Positions 63,026 through 64,000 of a stretch of 64,000 nucleotides of DNA are shown here, piece by piece; within the stretch, counting starts at the first letter, position 1, and the number at the start of each line of letters is the position of its first letter. Source of the DNA: Porphyromonadaceae bacterium (GTDB lineage Bacteria > Bacteroidota > Bacteroidia > Bacteroidales > Dysgonomonadaceae); the NCBI GenBank assembly GCA_021372865.1, contig JAJFTO010000004.1:1-64000 (forward strand), given 5' to 3'. The translations under genes were made by a program, and so were the position numbers. The notes under the pieces were generated by a model. The model saw only the letters and a program-made list of their open reading frames with translations. It did no database searches and was not told the DNA's origin.

Positions 63026-63874
63026 TCAGAGTTTATCAGCGGAATGTTCGTCTTCTAAATCGGAGAGTGAAGTTTTTTCCACACGATTGTCGGAGTTTGA
63101 ATCACCGGTATTGGCTGTTCGGGCAATCACTTCCTGTAATTCGTTACTTTCCCTCAGTTTCCTGATAGCCACCTTCGCAGCCATCTGGTGTGATTCTTTC
63201 TTGGAATAACCTTTCCCTGCCCCTATTTCCACTCCGCCCACTTTTACGCAGGAACTGAAGACAGGATTATTTTGTGCATCGTACGACGAATCGGTGACCT
63301 CGAAAAATACATCTACTTTATTTTTTTGACCCCATTCTATGAGACGCGATTTGAAATCGACCTCACTCTTGAGCACGTTCTCTATGTTCAAATGTTGTTT
63401 GATGAGTGTCTCATATACGAACTTCTTGGCTACACGGTAACCCTGGTCGAGATAGATCGCACCAATCAATGCTTCCAGTGCATCGCCGTAAATATTGGTG
63501 TTGTGTGCCAGGTTGCGCGTCGATGAGATGATGAGTTTGTCGAGTCCCAGCTCCACTGCCAACTTATTAAGAGTTTCCCTTTGTACAATACGTGAGCGCG
63601 TACTGGTGAGAAATCCTTCTTTCTTGTGTTCAAACTTTTTGTAAAGAATGTCGGCAACGATGGCGTCGAGAATGGCATCACCCAGAAACTCAAGACGTTC
63701 ATTATTCACCCATTTCCCTTTCTTTGAACGGATTGAGGACGAACGATGCGTCATGGCTTCCCTGTAGAGATCTATCAAGTCAGGATAGAAACCCAGTACA
63801 TTGTAAAACGAAAGATAAGGCTCCTTGCCTTTATGCGGAAGAGCCTTGATCCTTTTTACGAATCTTCTTAACAC
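63026..63874 (-). CDS. rnc: Ribonuclease III
   Basis: 282 residues beginning with GTG at 63874. Cleaves double-stranded RNA in rRNA and mRNA processing. The signature NERLEFLGDAILD and the downstream Glu/Asp in YGDALEALIGAIYLDQG are the metal site. The dsRNA-binding domain (residues about 165-235) includes FKSRLIEWGQKNK and GKGYSKKESHQMAAKVAI. A Ser/Asp-rich tail of about 40 residues is extra. It follows fabF by one base, the usual fabF-rnc pairing. Confidence 0.96.
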   Translation of the reverse strand: MLRRFVKRIKALPHKGKEPYLSFYNVLGFYPDLIDLYREAMTHRSSSIRSKKGKWVNNERLEFLGDAILDAIVADILYKKFEHKKEGFLTSTRSRIVQRETLNKLAVELGLDKLIISSTRNLAHNTNIYGDALEALIGAIYLDQGYRVAKKFVYETLIKQHLNIENVLKSEVDFKSRLIEWGQKNKVDVFFEVTDSSYDAQNNPVFSSCVKVGGVEIGAGKGYSKKESHQMAAKVAIRKLRESNELQEVIARTANTGDSNSDNRVEKTSLSDLEDEHSADKL

Positions 63875-63875
63875 A

Positions 63876-64000
63876 CTACTTGTTGTATTGCTTGAGAATT
63901 ACACTTGCGTTGTGTCCCCCAAAGCCAAAAGTGTTAGATAACGCAGCTCTTATCTCCCTTTTTTGAGCTTTGTTGAATGTAAAGTTCAGGTTGTAGTCAA
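63876..64000 (-). CDS. fabF: 3-oxoacyl-ACP synthase II, 3' end (partial)
   Basis: The minus-strand frame ending at TAG 63876-63878 reads RAALSNTFGFGGHNASVILKQ plus YNK. NTFGFGGHNAS is the C-terminal signature of FabF/KAS II, the condensing enzyme of fatty acid elongation. Only about 40 residues are in the window; the catalytic Cys and His lie outside it. Confidence 0.93.
   Translation of the reverse strand, partial: DYNLNFTFNKAQKREIRAALSNTFGFGGHNASVILKQYNK

Overview
The window looks like chromosome of a Bacteroidota bacterium, most likely order Bacteroidales and perhaps close to Dysgonomonadaceae; the family is inference only. The evidence is repeated promoters with the Bacteroidota -7 box TAnnTTTG, few Shine-Dalgarno sites, families largely confined to the phylum (DUF3810, DUF4251, DUF4488, DUF5020, DUF6146, PorW/SprE-like lipoprotein, membrane-anchored TPR-HTH regulators), the trpBEGDCFA gene order, and the acpP-fabF-rnc type arrangement at the right end.

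Layout. 1-9.6 kb: a GH16 glucanase lipoprotein, an S9 peptidase, the copper exporter CopA, small DUF lipoproteins, a TPR-TM-HTH regulator and a DUF3810 metallopeptidase-like membrane protein. 9.9-17.6 kb: a CopZ-like protein, then a complete tryptophan operon (trpBEGDCFA). It is preceded by an 18-codon leader peptide with tandem Trp codons and a strong attenuator hairpin. Degenerate TCAG/CTGA repeat modules sit in several trp intergenic gaps. 17.6-18.7 kb: an AAA ATPase whose 3' end overlaps trpA.

18.7-33.3 kb is a visibly A/T-richer accessory island. It opens with a second TPR-TM-HTH regulator and small paralogous hypothetical genes, one of them decayed. A promoter with a perfect palindrome then precedes two successive modules. 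Each module carries a lipoprotein with a bacteriocin-like C-terminus (fulvocin C-like with eight cysteines; Trp- and Gly-rich in the second), a small multi-TM protein, and an O-antigen-ligase-like (Wzy_C) membrane protein with a C-terminal TPR region. A C11 peptidase, a transglutaminase-discoidin lipoprotein, a further two-TM paralogue, a remnant of the same family and a broken secreted-protein gene follow. This is the best candidate for an undescribed system: production, modification or immunity for two surface-anchored peptides. That function is inference.

33.4-64 kb is mainly housekeeping: an EamA transporter, a Gfo/Idh/MocA oxidoreductase, an operon aroA - Cys-rich membrane protein - ABC permease - PorW-like - rdgB, an operon cysS-yaaA-NSS transporter, a purine permease, efp, radC, a MIP18/SUF-type protein, lpxH, a TrmH-family methylase, a glycosyltransferase/methyltransferase operon behind a WalJ-like hydrolase, nitronate monooxygenase, purD, alkaline phosphatase, surE-lpxB, pfkA, rnc and the 3' end of fabF. 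I saw no tRNA, rRNA, CRISPR array, transposase or phage gene.
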